Below are positions 56,264 to 64,000 of a stretch of 64,000 bases of DNA, one piece after another. Numbering within the stretch: the first letter of the stretch is position 1; every line of letters begins with the position of its first letter. The DNA lies in the NCBI RefSeq assembly GCF_000816085.1, contig NZ_CP008747.1, positions 1,426,001 to 1,490,000 on the forward strand, in the 5' to 3' direction. Position numbers and translations under genes: made by a program. The stretch is from Staphylococcus hyicus (GTDB lineage: Bacteria; Bacillota; Bacilli; Staphylococcales; Staphylococcaceae). The notes under the pieces are model-generated. The model had not been told where the DNA came from, did not search any database, and worked only from the letters and a program-made list of their open reading frames with translations.

Positions 56264-56300
56264 GGGGCTGGGACAACATGTTCCAGCCCCATCATTTGTT
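56264..56300 (+). terminator. Terminator of rnpB
   Basis: An 11-bp stem with one wobble (56264-56274 with 56280-56290) and a 5-base loop is very G/C-rich. It begins GGGGCTGGGACA, resembling a palindrome dispersed in staphylococcal intergenic regions. The T stretch after it is interrupted. The next 240 bases hold no gene; a TGgTACAAT near 56471 may be the rlmL -10. Confidence 0.8.
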
Positions 56301-56530
56301 TAATTTTAAATTCGTCTTTACGATGTTTGTCATATGCTAATTAAGCATTAAATCATTAATTTTAGGCGATGTAATACACTTTTATTTTTTTGCATGACGC
56401 AACCCAATTGTACTGTCAACACTTATTCATTGAAGGAAAAACAAAAAGACATTATCTTTGACATAAGTATGGTACAATTCATTTAATTTTTACATAACTC
56501 AAATTTATAAGCATATAGAGGAGGTTTACT

Positions 56531-57664
56531 ATGTACCAATTATTAGCAGTATGCCCTATGGGACTTGAATCCATCGTCGCTAAAGAAGTACAAGATTTAG
56601 GATATGACACACGTATCGAAAATGGTCGCATTTATTTCGAGGGAGATGAAAGCGCAATCGTAAAAGCGAACTTATGGTTAAGGACTGCAGATCGTGTCAA
56701 ACTTATTGTAGGTCAATTTCATGCGGTGACGTTTGATGAATTATTTGAAAAAACAAAAGCCTTGCCTTGGGAAACTATTATTTGTGAAAATGGAAAATTT
56801 CCAGTTCAAGGACGCAGTTTGAAATCAAAATTATTTAGTGTACCAGACGTTCAAGCTATAACAAAAAAAGCAATCGTAGAACGTATGAAACATGCGTATC
56901 AAATCCCCGGTTGGTTAGAAGAGTCTGGACCAAATTATCCTATAGAAGTTAATATTTTAAAAGATCAAGTACTCCTCACAATTGACACATCAGGTTCAGG
57001 GTTAAATCGACGCGGTTACCGATTAAAACAAGGGGAAGCACCTATTAAAGAAACTTTAGCTGCCGCTTTAGTTAAATTAGCCAATTGGACGGGCGATACA
57101 CCGCTGATTGATCCATTTTGTGGCTCTGGAACGATAGCCATCGAAGCATGTATGATTGCTCAAAATATTGCACCTGGCTTTAACCGTTCTTTTGTATCAG
57201 AGCAGTGGGATATCATGCCGGACAATTTATTTGATACTTTACGTGCTGAAGCTGACGAAGCCGCCGATTATGATAAAAAAATTGAGATATACGCTTCAGA
57301 TATTGACCCCGCAATGATTGAAATTGCTAAAGCAAATGCAGAGGAAGTAGGCATGGGAGATATCATTCATTTTAGTGTGAAAGACGTGAATACTTTAACA
57401 ATATCACAGGATGGCCCTGTGGGGATTATAGGTAACCCACCATATGGAGAACGGATTGGAGAGCGTGACGAAGTGGAAGAAATGTATCGTTATTTGGGTA
57501 CGTTACTTCATAAACATGATCAATTGTCGCTTTATATTATGACGAGTCATAAAGATTTTGAGTATTTAGCGAATCGAAAAGCAACGAAACGTCGCAAATT
57601 GTTTAATGGCTATATTGAAACAACATATTATCAATATTGGGCATCTAAAAAACCTGCACATTAA
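56531..57664 (+). CDS. 23S rRNA (guanine-N2) methyltransferase, RlmL N-terminal type (YpsC)
   Basis: A 377-residue SAM-dependent methyltransferase with an N-terminal ferredoxin-like/THUMP region (about 1-155) for RNA binding, followed by a class I catalytic domain. Motif I is LIDPFCGSGTIAIEACMIA and the target-base motif IV is NPPYGERIG. It corresponds to ypsC, which follows rnpB in Firmicutes, and to the first half of E. coli RlmL, which methylates G2445 of 23S rRNA. That site has not been shown here, so the exact target is inference. Starts after GAGGAGG. Confidence 0.9.
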   Translation: MYQLLAVCPMGLESIVAKEVQDLGYDTRIENGRIYFEGDESAIVKANLWLRTADRVKLIVGQFHAVTFDELFEKTKALPWETIICENGKFPVQGRSLKSKLFSVPDVQAITKKAIVERMKHAYQIPGWLEESGPNYPIEVNILKDQVLLTIDTSGSGLNRRGYRLKQGEAPIKETLAAALVKLANWTGDTPLIDPFCGSGTIAIEACMIAQNIAPGFNRSFVSEQWDIMPDNLFDTLRAEADEAADYDKKIEIYASDIDPAMIEIAKANAEEVGMGDIIHFSVKDVNTLTISQDGPVGIIGNPPYGERIGERDEVEEMYRYLGTLLHKHDQLSLYIMTSHKDFEYLANRKATKRRKLFNGYIETTYYQYWASKKPAH

Positions 57665-57785
57665 ATGAAATATATAGTAACATTAAGTGTTAAAATCTTA
57701 TCCATAAAAATTCAAAAGTTTATGTATATACAAGAACACAAATCATGATTTAGCTTCATGAAGATAGATAGAGGGGGATATGACT

Positions 57786-58697
57786 ATGCAAGATTCAAGT
57801 TTTAAAAAGGGGATTATGTTTTCTTTCATCGCGTATATACTCTGGGGTACGCTTCCCCTTTATTGGGCTTTAATAACAGGGATAAATGCGATAGAAACAC
57901 TTATGATACGGATTATTTTATCTCTCATTTTCATGTTAATATTGCTCCCAATCATGAAACAGTGGACGACATTTAAAAATGATCTTCACAGCCTTATTGC
58001 TTCACCTAAAAAATTAATCATCATCATCGTCGCTGGGTATGTCGTAACTTTAAATTGGGGCACATTCATTTATGCCATTGAAGCTGGATATGTTCTACAA
58101 ACAAGTTTGGGCTATTATATTAATCCATTAGTTAGCATTTTACTGGCGATGATTTTCTTCAAAGAACGATTTAATCGCCTAGAGTGGGGAGCCATTCTTA
58201 TTGCTTTAACTGGTGTACTCTACATGACCATCAAAATTGGAGAGTTTCCATACATATCCTTATTATTGGCTTTCTCATTTGGAATTTATGGTCTCTTAAA
58301 AAAATTAGTGCCTTTAAATGCGTTAAGTAGTATCACAATTGAAACTATTGTAACAACACCAATGGCACTCATATATATTGTCTATATGGCGCTACATAGT
58401 CATTTGAGTATTGGTTTAAATATGTCCACATTTTGGTTGCTGTTTTCAGGTGCAGTCACAGCCGTCCCACTTTTATCATTTTCAGCAGGTGCTATACGCA
58501 TCCCCCTCTCATTAATGGGATTCATTCAATATGTTGGACCAACATTAATTTTTATATTAGGAATTTTTGTATTTAATGAGCCATTTAATACAGATCAATT
58601 TATTACATTTTGCTTTATATGGTCTGGAATATTCATCTACATCCTCTCTCAAATCATTAAAATATATAAAAGACCAACACCTTTAAAATACCAATAA
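57786..58697 (+). CDS. rarD: RarD-type EamA/DMT family transporter
   Basis: A 303-residue integral membrane protein with about ten TM helices arranged as two EamA-type repeats. The first helix KGIMFSFIAYILWGTLPLYW and the NWGTFIYAIEAGYVLQTSLGYYINPL segment are typical of RarD. Substrate is unknown; chloramphenicol sensitivity gave the family its name. Two ATGs (57780 and 57786) compete; the second is eight bases after GAGGGGG and is preferred. It is monocistronic. Confidence 0.88.
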   Translation: MQDSSFKKGIMFSFIAYILWGTLPLYWALITGINAIETLMIRIILSLIFMLILLPIMKQWTTFKNDLHSLIASPKKLIIIIVAGYVVTLNWGTFIYAIEAGYVLQTSLGYYINPLVSILLAMIFFKERFNRLEWGAILIALTGVLYMTIKIGEFPYISLLLAFSFGIYGLLKKLVPLNALSSITIETIVTTPMALIYIVYMALHSHLSIGLNMSTFWLLFSGAVTAVPLLSFSAGAIRIPLSLMGFIQYVGPTLIFILGIFVFNEPFNTDQFITFCFIWSGIFIYILSQIIKIYKRPTPLKYQ

Positions 58698-58791
58698 AAG
58701 TAGGGTAACGTCTTTTAACTATTTGAAGTTAATGTATGGTGGCTCATCAAGTATGCTATTTATCTCACAATATTTTATGAGTGTTTCGCTC

Positions 58792-58830
58792 AAGCCTTCA
58801 AATTCATGCGTAAATGAACTTTGAAGGCTT
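58792..58830 (+). terminator. Hairpin after rarD (AAGCCTTCAAA core)
   Basis: A 16-bp stem with one bulged C (58792-58807 with 58814-58830) and a 6-base loop follows rarD by about 95 bases. Its 11-bp base, AAGCCTTCAAA with TTTGAAGGCTT, recurs in the hairpin at 63339. The T stretch after it is weak. The rest of the 258-base gap before the dynamin gene has no gene. Confidence 0.65.
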
Positions 58831-58955
58831 ATTCGTTATAAAAAACGTCAGAAAAAATGAAAGTGAGTTAGATTTTCAAATCGTGTTGTTGGTTTTTTTT
58901 AATACGTCACCTATAATACAATCATATAGAACGATTTAAACAAGGGGAGTTTATC

Positions 58956-61900
58956 ATGCATAACCAAGCACACTTGGATATTTTATATAAATTAAAAAAA
59001 GAAGTGGAAAAATCAAACCACACTTCATTTATTCATACAATCAATCAAATCATAAAAAAAGTATATTTAGAACATTATACGATGACATTTGTAGGTCATT
59101 TTTCAGCAGGTAAATCAACAGTCATCAATCGGTTAATCGGACAAGATATTTTACCAAGTTCTCCTGTACCTACGACTAGCAACACGGCTTTATTAACCAT
59201 CTCTGATGAAGAGGGGATTACTGCTAACATTGAAGGCCAAAAATATACTAATTTGAATTCATACGATGAAGTTAAACAAATGAATCGCGAAAACTACAAT
59301 GTGGAGTCAATCGATATACGTTTTAAATCCCATCAATTTCAAAAAGGATTCACTTTTCAAGATACTCCTGGAGTAGATTCAAATGTGCAAACACACAGTG
59401 CAAGTACCGAAAGCTTTTTATACACGAGTAATATGGTTTTTTATACAGTTGATTATAATCATGTTCAGTCGGCTTTAAACTTTCAATTTATGAAACGGCT
59501 CAATCATGCTCACATTCCCGTTGTATTCATAATTAATCAAATTGATAAGCATCAAGATTCAGAAATTTCTTTTGAAACATTTAAAAAGCGTGTAGAGGAT
59601 TCAATTAAAGAGTGGAATATTCAATTAGAAGCAACGTTTTACATTACAAAATTTTCACATAAAGAAAATCAATTCGAGGCATTAAAAGCATTTATCCACA
59701 AGCAAGATAAAGAAAGAGAATCCATTAATGATTACGTAGATCGCATGGTTCATTTTATTACACAACATCAATCCAACTATCTCGATCAAAAAATGAACGA
59801 GATATTAGCGCAATTAAACATCGAAGCTAGAGGATTTGACGATGCATATGCGTCATTTTTACAAAATCAAGCGGTTCATGAAGAATCAAAGTTGCTAAGT
59901 AACACAACAGCTTTAAAAACCGATCTGACAAAAAAACGCAAACATATTATAGACAATGCCTATGTAATGACACATGAGATGCGTGAACACATACGGCAAT
60001 ATTTAGAAAGCTTAGCAAAAGACTTTAAAGTAAGTGGATGGTTTAATAAGTCAAGAAAATTAGAAGAAACACAGCAAACGCGTTTAAATTTATTAATGAC
60101 GGCACTTCAAAGTAAAGTCACTCAAGAAATAGCAAAACCTATGCGTGAAGATATGGCTTATTTGACGCGCTTTATCCATGATCAAGAATTAAATGCCTTA
60201 ATCCTAAATCAAAAATTTGAAATTCCAACAGAACTTGTTTCCAATTTATATCAGACACAAATTCAAATCAGCAATCAATATGTACTTACATTTTCAGAAA
60301 ATTTAATGAAACATATTCGACAATATATTTTAAAAGCAAGCGAAACATTAGACGCGCGTATCGTCAATGCTATTGAAATCACCGACGAAACTACTGAAAC
60401 TGCTGAAAACACTAGCGATGCCCGTTATTTTGAACAATATATACAACTTCGCGACTTAAAAACATCTTTAAACACTAAAAACTACCAGCATTATTACATT
60501 CACCTAGATGATTCTCTTGACAAATTAATAGACCGTACTTTAATCACTTATGAACCGAAACCATTCACTAACGTGGATTCTGTTGAGAAAGTGCATCAAG
60601 GTTACAATACAAATCAAGTAGAATCCAATCGCGATAAAATTGAAACAGCTTTACATTTATTACAAGATATACCGTTATTTCAATCAACCAAAAATAATAT
60701 CAACCAAACCTTGAAACGCATCGACCGACAATTGATTAAAATTGGCGTATTCGGAACATTTAGTGCTGGTAAAAGTAGTTTAATCAATGCTTTATTAGGA
60801 GATTCCTATTTAGTCAGTTCTCCAAATCCAACAACTGCTGCAACTACTGAAATTACATACGGAAGTCAAAATTCAATTACATTCAAATCACCATCAACAT
60901 TGCTAGCAGAAATTAATGATGTTTCAGAAGTTGCTGGATATTCATTCCAATCCATTGAGGATTTTCTAAAAAGTGATACATCAAAGCTAAAATTAAAAAT
61001 TGACAAAAATCGACTCGCTTTTATTCATGCAATAGAACAAAATTATGATTTATATTTACAATTAACAAAAGATAGCTTATCAATGGCCATTCCTAAAGAA
61101 GACATTAAGAAATGGAGTGCAGAAGATCAATTTGCAACATTTGTAAGCACTGTCCAGTTACAATTGCCTATAGAATGGTTGAAAGATAAAATCATTGTTG
61201 ATTCATTAGGGCTCCATTCGAATAACCAACGCCATACAAATGAAACTGAAAAAATTTTAACAACGTCTGATCTCATCATTTACGTGAGTTACTTCAATCA
61301 TTCATTTACCGATAATGATAAGGCGTTTATTCAACATATGAAAGATATGAATCAATTAATGGAACATCAAGCATTTAAGATGGTCGTTAATGCTACAGAT
61401 TTGGCAGAATCTGATGAAGATTATCATGCTGTTATGACATACGTGCAGAATGCTTTAAACGAGGTCGGCATGACACCTGAATTATTTGGCGTTTCAAGTC
61501 GCAATGCGTTAAAAGATGGTGATAAAGGGATTAACAAATTAAAATCACGCATTGATCAGTTTGCTCAAGTTGAATCAAAAGAAGTGCTAACGTCACAAAT
61601 GAAACACCAACTCGATTATATGTGTGACGCTTTAAAAACAATGGTTCATGATGAAGAAGATAATCACACTAAGGTCGCTGAACAACATGCACACCTTAAA
61701 TTATTAAGAACGCCACATGTTTTTGATTCACACTTGTTAATCACCACACAACAACAAGCAAAAAATGAAATTTCTGATCAACTTTATCATTTGCGTGAAC
61801 GCCTTAACATTCAATTATTAGACGAAATTAAATCCGTTTTTAATGGACAAATGACAAATACAGATGATTTTAAACAAGAAAAAACTATAGCATCCAAACG

Positions 61901-62426
61901 CTATTTAGATCAAATACATCAAAGATTGTACTTAGAACAAACTTTAATTGTTGAACGACTCAAACGATGTTTTGCGAATCATTTTGAACATCAATTAATT
62001 CCAACTTTAAAGGCGCTACAAGAACGACATGTCTTATTACAACCCAAATTATCGTTCGATTTAAAGCAACTCGAAACACCTTATTTAAAAATTGATTTAG
62101 AACCATTTGTACAAGCATTACCTAAATTATTTTCGAAAAAACGACTACTTCAAGCACAAGGCCAAAAAGAAATACATGAGTCCATTAAAGTGCTAACACT
62201 CCAACTTCTAGATACACCTTTAAAGGACTTACATCAAGCATTAGATGAATGCCTACAAGTATTAATAAATCAAGGGAATGCTCTTTTAAAAAATTTAGAA
62301 TCTGAAGCTCAAAATGAAATCGATCGCGTATTATCATACCGTATTGATAATAATCTAATTGATACAATTAAGCATATTTTACCAACACTAGAAAATACTT
62401 TAGAAATTGAGGATACACATGAGTAA
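58956..62426 (+). CDS. Tandem dynamin-like GTPase (DynA type)
   Basis: A very large (1156 residues) bacterial dynamin-like protein with two GTPase modules in one chain, as in B. subtilis DynA, which tethers and fuses membranes. The first P-loop is GHFSAGKS (47-54) with DTPG at 136-139 and NQID; the second is GTFSAGKS (600-607) with D749-S-L-G in place of DxPG and NATD as G4. Long helical segments follow each G domain. No classical TM helix is evident. The start has an AAGGGGAG site. Its last eight bases overlap the exonuclease gene, as in other staphylococci that I recall. Confidence 0.92.
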   Translation: MHNQAHLDILYKLKKEVEKSNHTSFIHTINQIIKKVYLEHYTMTFVGHFSAGKSTVINRLIGQDILPSSPVPTTSNTALLTISDEEGITANIEGQKYTNLNSYDEVKQMNRENYNVESIDIRFKSHQFQKGFTFQDTPGVDSNVQTHSASTESFLYTSNMVFYTVDYNHVQSALNFQFMKRLNHAHIPVVFIINQIDKHQDSEISFETFKKRVEDSIKEWNIQLEATFYITKFSHKENQFEALKAFIHKQDKERESINDYVDRMVHFITQHQSNYLDQKMNEILAQLNIEARGFDDAYASFLQNQAVHEESKLLSNTTALKTDLTKKRKHIIDNAYVMTHEMREHIRQYLESLAKDFKVSGWFNKSRKLEETQQTRLNLLMTALQSKVTQEIAKPMREDMAYLTRFIHDQELNALILNQKFEIPTELVSNLYQTQIQISNQYVLTFSENLMKHIRQYILKASETLDARIVNAIEITDETTETAENTSDARYFEQYIQLRDLKTSLNTKNYQHYYIHLDDSLDKLIDRTLITYEPKPFTNVDSVEKVHQGYNTNQVESNRDKIETALHLLQDIPLFQSTKNNINQTLKRIDRQLIKIGVFGTFSAGKSSLINALLGDSYLVSSPNPTTAATTEITYGSQNSITFKSPSTLLAEINDVSEVAGYSFQSIEDFLKSDTSKLKLKIDKNRLAFIHAIEQNYDLYLQLTKDSLSMAIPKEDIKKWSAEDQFATFVSTVQLQLPIEWLKDKIIVDSLGLHSNNQRHTNETEKILTTSDLIIYVSYFNHSFTDNDKAFIQHMKDMNQLMEHQAFKMVVNATDLAESDEDYHAVMTYVQNALNEVGMTPELFGVSSRNALKDGDKGINKLKSRIDQFAQVESKEVLTSQMKHQLDYMCDALKTMVHDEEDNHTKVAEQHAHLKLLRTPHVFDSHLLITTQQQAKNEISDQLYHLRERLNIQLLDEIKSVFNGQMTNTDDFKQEKTIASKRYLDQIHQRLYLEQTLIVERLKRCFANHFEHQLIPTLKALQERHVLLQPKLSFDLKQLETPYLKIDLEPFVQALPKLFSKKRLLQAQGQKEIHESIKVLTLQLLDTPLKDLHQALDECLQVLINQGNALLKNLESEAQNEIDRVLSYRIDNNLIDTIKHILPTLENTLEIEDTHE

Positions 62427-63303
62427 ACAAATATTATTAATCGATGGCATGGCACTATTATTTAGACATTTTTATGCAACAAGCGTCCATAAGCAATTCA
62501 TGCTAACATCGCATGGAATGCCCACAAACGGAACGCAAGGCTTTGTACGTCATATTTTCACAGCAATAAAACAGTCAAACCCTACACATGTAGCAGTATG
62601 TTGGGATATGGGAAAAGCAACCTTTAGAAATGAAATCTTTGAAGGATATAAACAAAATCGTACGGAACCACCAGAAGCTTTGATTCCACAATTTGAGCAT
62701 GTAAAACAAATTTCTGAAGCTTTAGGTTTCCATAATATTGGTGTTTCTAATTATGAAGCAGATGATGTTATGGGAACTATCGCCAATTTTTACCAAACTT
62801 CACCTGATACACGAGTTACAATCGTTACTGGTGATCGAGATTTACTACAATGCGCAACACAAAACGTTGAAATTTGGTTAATTAAAAAAGGGTTTACTGA
62901 ATATGTAAAAGTCGATGAAGAAACATTTATTAATCAATATGGTTTACAACCAAAACAATTAATTGATATTAAAGCATTTATGGGAGATAGTGCAGATGGT
63001 TATCCTGGCGTTAAAGGTATCGGAGAAAAAACAGCAATTAAGTTAATTCAAGCGTATCATTCTGTCGAAGGTGTATTAGAAAATATGCATACGCTTTCGC
63101 CAGGTCAACAAAAGAAAATCCACACACACTTAGACGATTTAAAATTATCTAAGCAGTTAGCACGTATAGAAGATAACATTCCATTAAATTTTGAATCGCT
63201 TGAACAACTCATGACGTATGAACATAATCTTATGCATGCTTTACAAGTATGTGAAACGCATGAATTACGAGTTTCTCATCGTTATTTAAAATCTCTTCAT
63301 TAA
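62419..63303 (+). CDS. 5'-3' exonuclease, PolA N-terminal type (YpcP)
   Basis: A 294-residue FEN-type nuclease without a polymerase domain. Metal-binding acidic residues are in LLIDGMALLFRHF, SNYEADDVMGTIA, VTGDRDLLQ and MGDSADGYPGVKGIGEKTA, the last containing the helix-hairpin-helix. It likely removes RNA primers or flaps, sharing work with DNA polymerase I. The ATG at 62419 lies inside the end of the dynamin gene (codons overlap by eight bases), so translation is coupled. An in-frame codon at 62407 is less likely. Confidence 0.92.
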   Translation: MSKQILLIDGMALLFRHFYATSVHKQFMLTSHGMPTNGTQGFVRHIFTAIKQSNPTHVAVCWDMGKATFRNEIFEGYKQNRTEPPEALIPQFEHVKQISEALGFHNIGVSNYEADDVMGTIANFYQTSPDTRVTIVTGDRDLLQCATQNVEIWLIKKGFTEYVKVDEETFINQYGLQPKQLIDIKAFMGDSADGYPGVKGIGEKTAIKLIQAYHSVEGVLENMHTLSPGQQKKIHTHLDDLKLSKQLARIEDNIPLNFESLEQLMTYEHNLMHALQVCETHELRVSHRYLKSLH

Positions 63304-63338
63304 ATACAACACAATAGCGCATAGCTTTATTACGATAT

Positions 63339-63395
63339 AACAAGCCTTCAAAATTCATTCAACCCTGAATTTTGAAGGCTTGTTATGTTTCGTTT
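63339..63395 (+). terminator. Terminator after the 5'-3' exonuclease gene
   Basis: A perfect 19-bp stem (63339-63357 with 63366-63384) with an 8-base loop, followed by a broken T-rich stretch, is the longest perfect hairpin in the window. It shares the AAGCCTTCAAA core with the hairpin at 58792. Confidence 0.85.
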
Positions 63396-63475
63396 TATCT
63401 AGAGTCCTTGCATAAACCATCGAATCTTGTTCGCACTTTGATTGATTAAAAATAGAAAATAATAAACCACAGTGA

Positions 63476-63892
63476 TTATTCAATCAACATGTTAGTGATG
63501 TTTTTTGTATATTCATAAAGCTTCGTTTGAGCTAACATGTTAGCTTCTTTATTTTGTTCTCTAGGAACCCATTTTACAAAACAAAGGTTAAAACGATTGG
63601 AAAGTGATACGTATGTATCTAAATAGGGCTTATACCTCTTATTTTTAACAAATTCACGATTCACTGCATCTTCTATGAGTTTTGAATCTGTATGTATCAA
63701 CGCATTGGTGACACTCAGTTGTTCAGCTTTTGTTAAAGCCAATAATAAAGCTTCCCACTCAGCCTCATGGTTTTCTTTTTCACCAATGATATCTGCATAT
63801 TGATAACGCTGGTTATTTTCTACAATAACAACACCGTAAGTACTTAATCCTGGATTGCCTTTAGATGCAGCATCAAAATATATTTTTGCCAT
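63476..63892 (-). CDS. RNase HI-like protein
   Basis: A 138-residue protein with the type I RNase H fold. The first three carboxylates are visible: Asp7 in YFDAASKGNPG, Glu near residue 44 in NHEAEWEALLLAL and Asp about 69 in IHTDSKLI. The C-terminal motif reads PREQNKEANMLAQ, with Asn where the fourth Asp of active RNases HI lies, so activity on RNA/DNA hybrids is doubtful. Related YpdQ/YpeP-type proteins of Bacilli are similar. Convergent with the exonuclease gene. Confidence 0.85.
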   Translation of the reverse strand: MAKIYFDAASKGNPGLSTYGVVIVENNQRYQYADIIGEKENHEAEWEALLLALTKAEQLSVTNALIHTDSKLIEDAVNREFVKNKRYKPYLDTYVSLSNRFNLCFVKWVPREQNKEANMLAQTKLYEYTKNITNMLIE

Positions 63893-63966
63893 ATGAACAC
63901 CTCAACATCATAGTAACACGAAGTTAAAAAAAGGGGGACATAGCAGCCCTGTTATTTAAAAATAAA

Positions 63967-63999
63967 CCAACAAAATTCTTCATACATGAACTTTGTTGG
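63967..63999. terminator. Hairpin at the window edge
   Basis: A 12-bp stem with one A-C mismatch (63967-63978 with 63988-63999) and a 9-base loop ends one base before the window does. It is probably the terminator of a gene that continues outside; the tail cannot be seen. Confidence 0.5.
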
Positions 64000-64000
64000 C

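Noticed and set aside
56463..56476. TTGACA with TACAAT before rlmL as one promoter
   Set aside because: The two hexamers are only nine bases apart, too close for one promoter; the TGgTACAAT alone could be an extended -10.

Overview
The window looks like chromosomal core from a low-GC Staphylococcus that is not S. aureus itself. The reading rests on gene content and order: the block runs gnd, zwf, rnz, proC, fur, xerD, scpA/scpB, rluB, srrA/srrB, ribU, fer, recQ, ebpS, bdr, ansA, cmk, rpsA, der, gpsA, hup, hepS/menG/hepT, ndk, aroC/aroB/aroA, bshA, cca, birA, dinG, asnS, dnaD, nth, ypoC, pbp2/recU, gpsB, rnpB, rlmL. EbpS, SrrAB, bacillithiol genes (bshA, bdr) and a Fur closely similar to the staphylococcal protein support the genus. 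The species cannot be fixed from sequence alone; an animal-associated species (intermedius, hyicus or schleiferi type) is only a guess.

Layout. 1-5.8 kb: pentose phosphate enzymes (gnd cut by the window edge, zwf), an AraC-type regulator, RNase Z and proline synthesis. 6.1-10.5 kb: the only clearly accessory gene, a 1444-residue LPXTG adhesin with an N-terminal Ig-like ligand-binding region and about eleven B-type repeats; the last eight form four copies of an exact 561-base unit. 10.6-19.5 kb: an aldo/keto reductase, a NUDIX enzyme, fur with a PerR-like box, chromosome maintenance (xerD, scpA, scpB), rluB, the SrrAB respiratory sensor pair and a riboflavin transporter. 19.5-25.5 kb: ferredoxin, a RecQ operon, EbpS, and the bacillithiol disulfide reductase bdr with an unusual promoter and leader, followed by a small transposon-derived element.

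25.5-34.8 kb: ansA, cmk, rpsA, der, gpsA, hup, the menaquinone/heptaprenyl operon and ndk. 35-41.7 kb: the aro operon extended by a TPR protein, a UPF0302 protein, a DUF1405 membrane protein and a zinc metallopeptidase. 41.8-51.3 kb: two operons, mazG-like/bshA/cca/birA/dinG and asnS/dnaD/nth/ypoC. 51.4-64 kb: convergent pbp2-recU, then yppE/ypsA/gpsB, RNase P RNA, rlmL, rarD, a tandem dynamin-like GTPase overlapping a 5'-3' exonuclease, and an RNase HI-like protein.

Themes: redox and respiration (srrAB, menG/hepST, fer, bshA, bdr), cell wall and division (pbp2, gpsB, recU, scpAB, xerD) and surface display (adhesin, EbpS). Most transcription units end in clear hairpin terminators. No tRNA, CRISPR array, prophage or complete insertion sequence was seen. 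The most unusual signals are the bdr leader (a strong Shine-Dalgarno separated from the start codon by a hairpin), the 59-base element with IS150-like ends and a 4-base target duplication, the two-cysteine SrrB, and the phased adhesin repeat.
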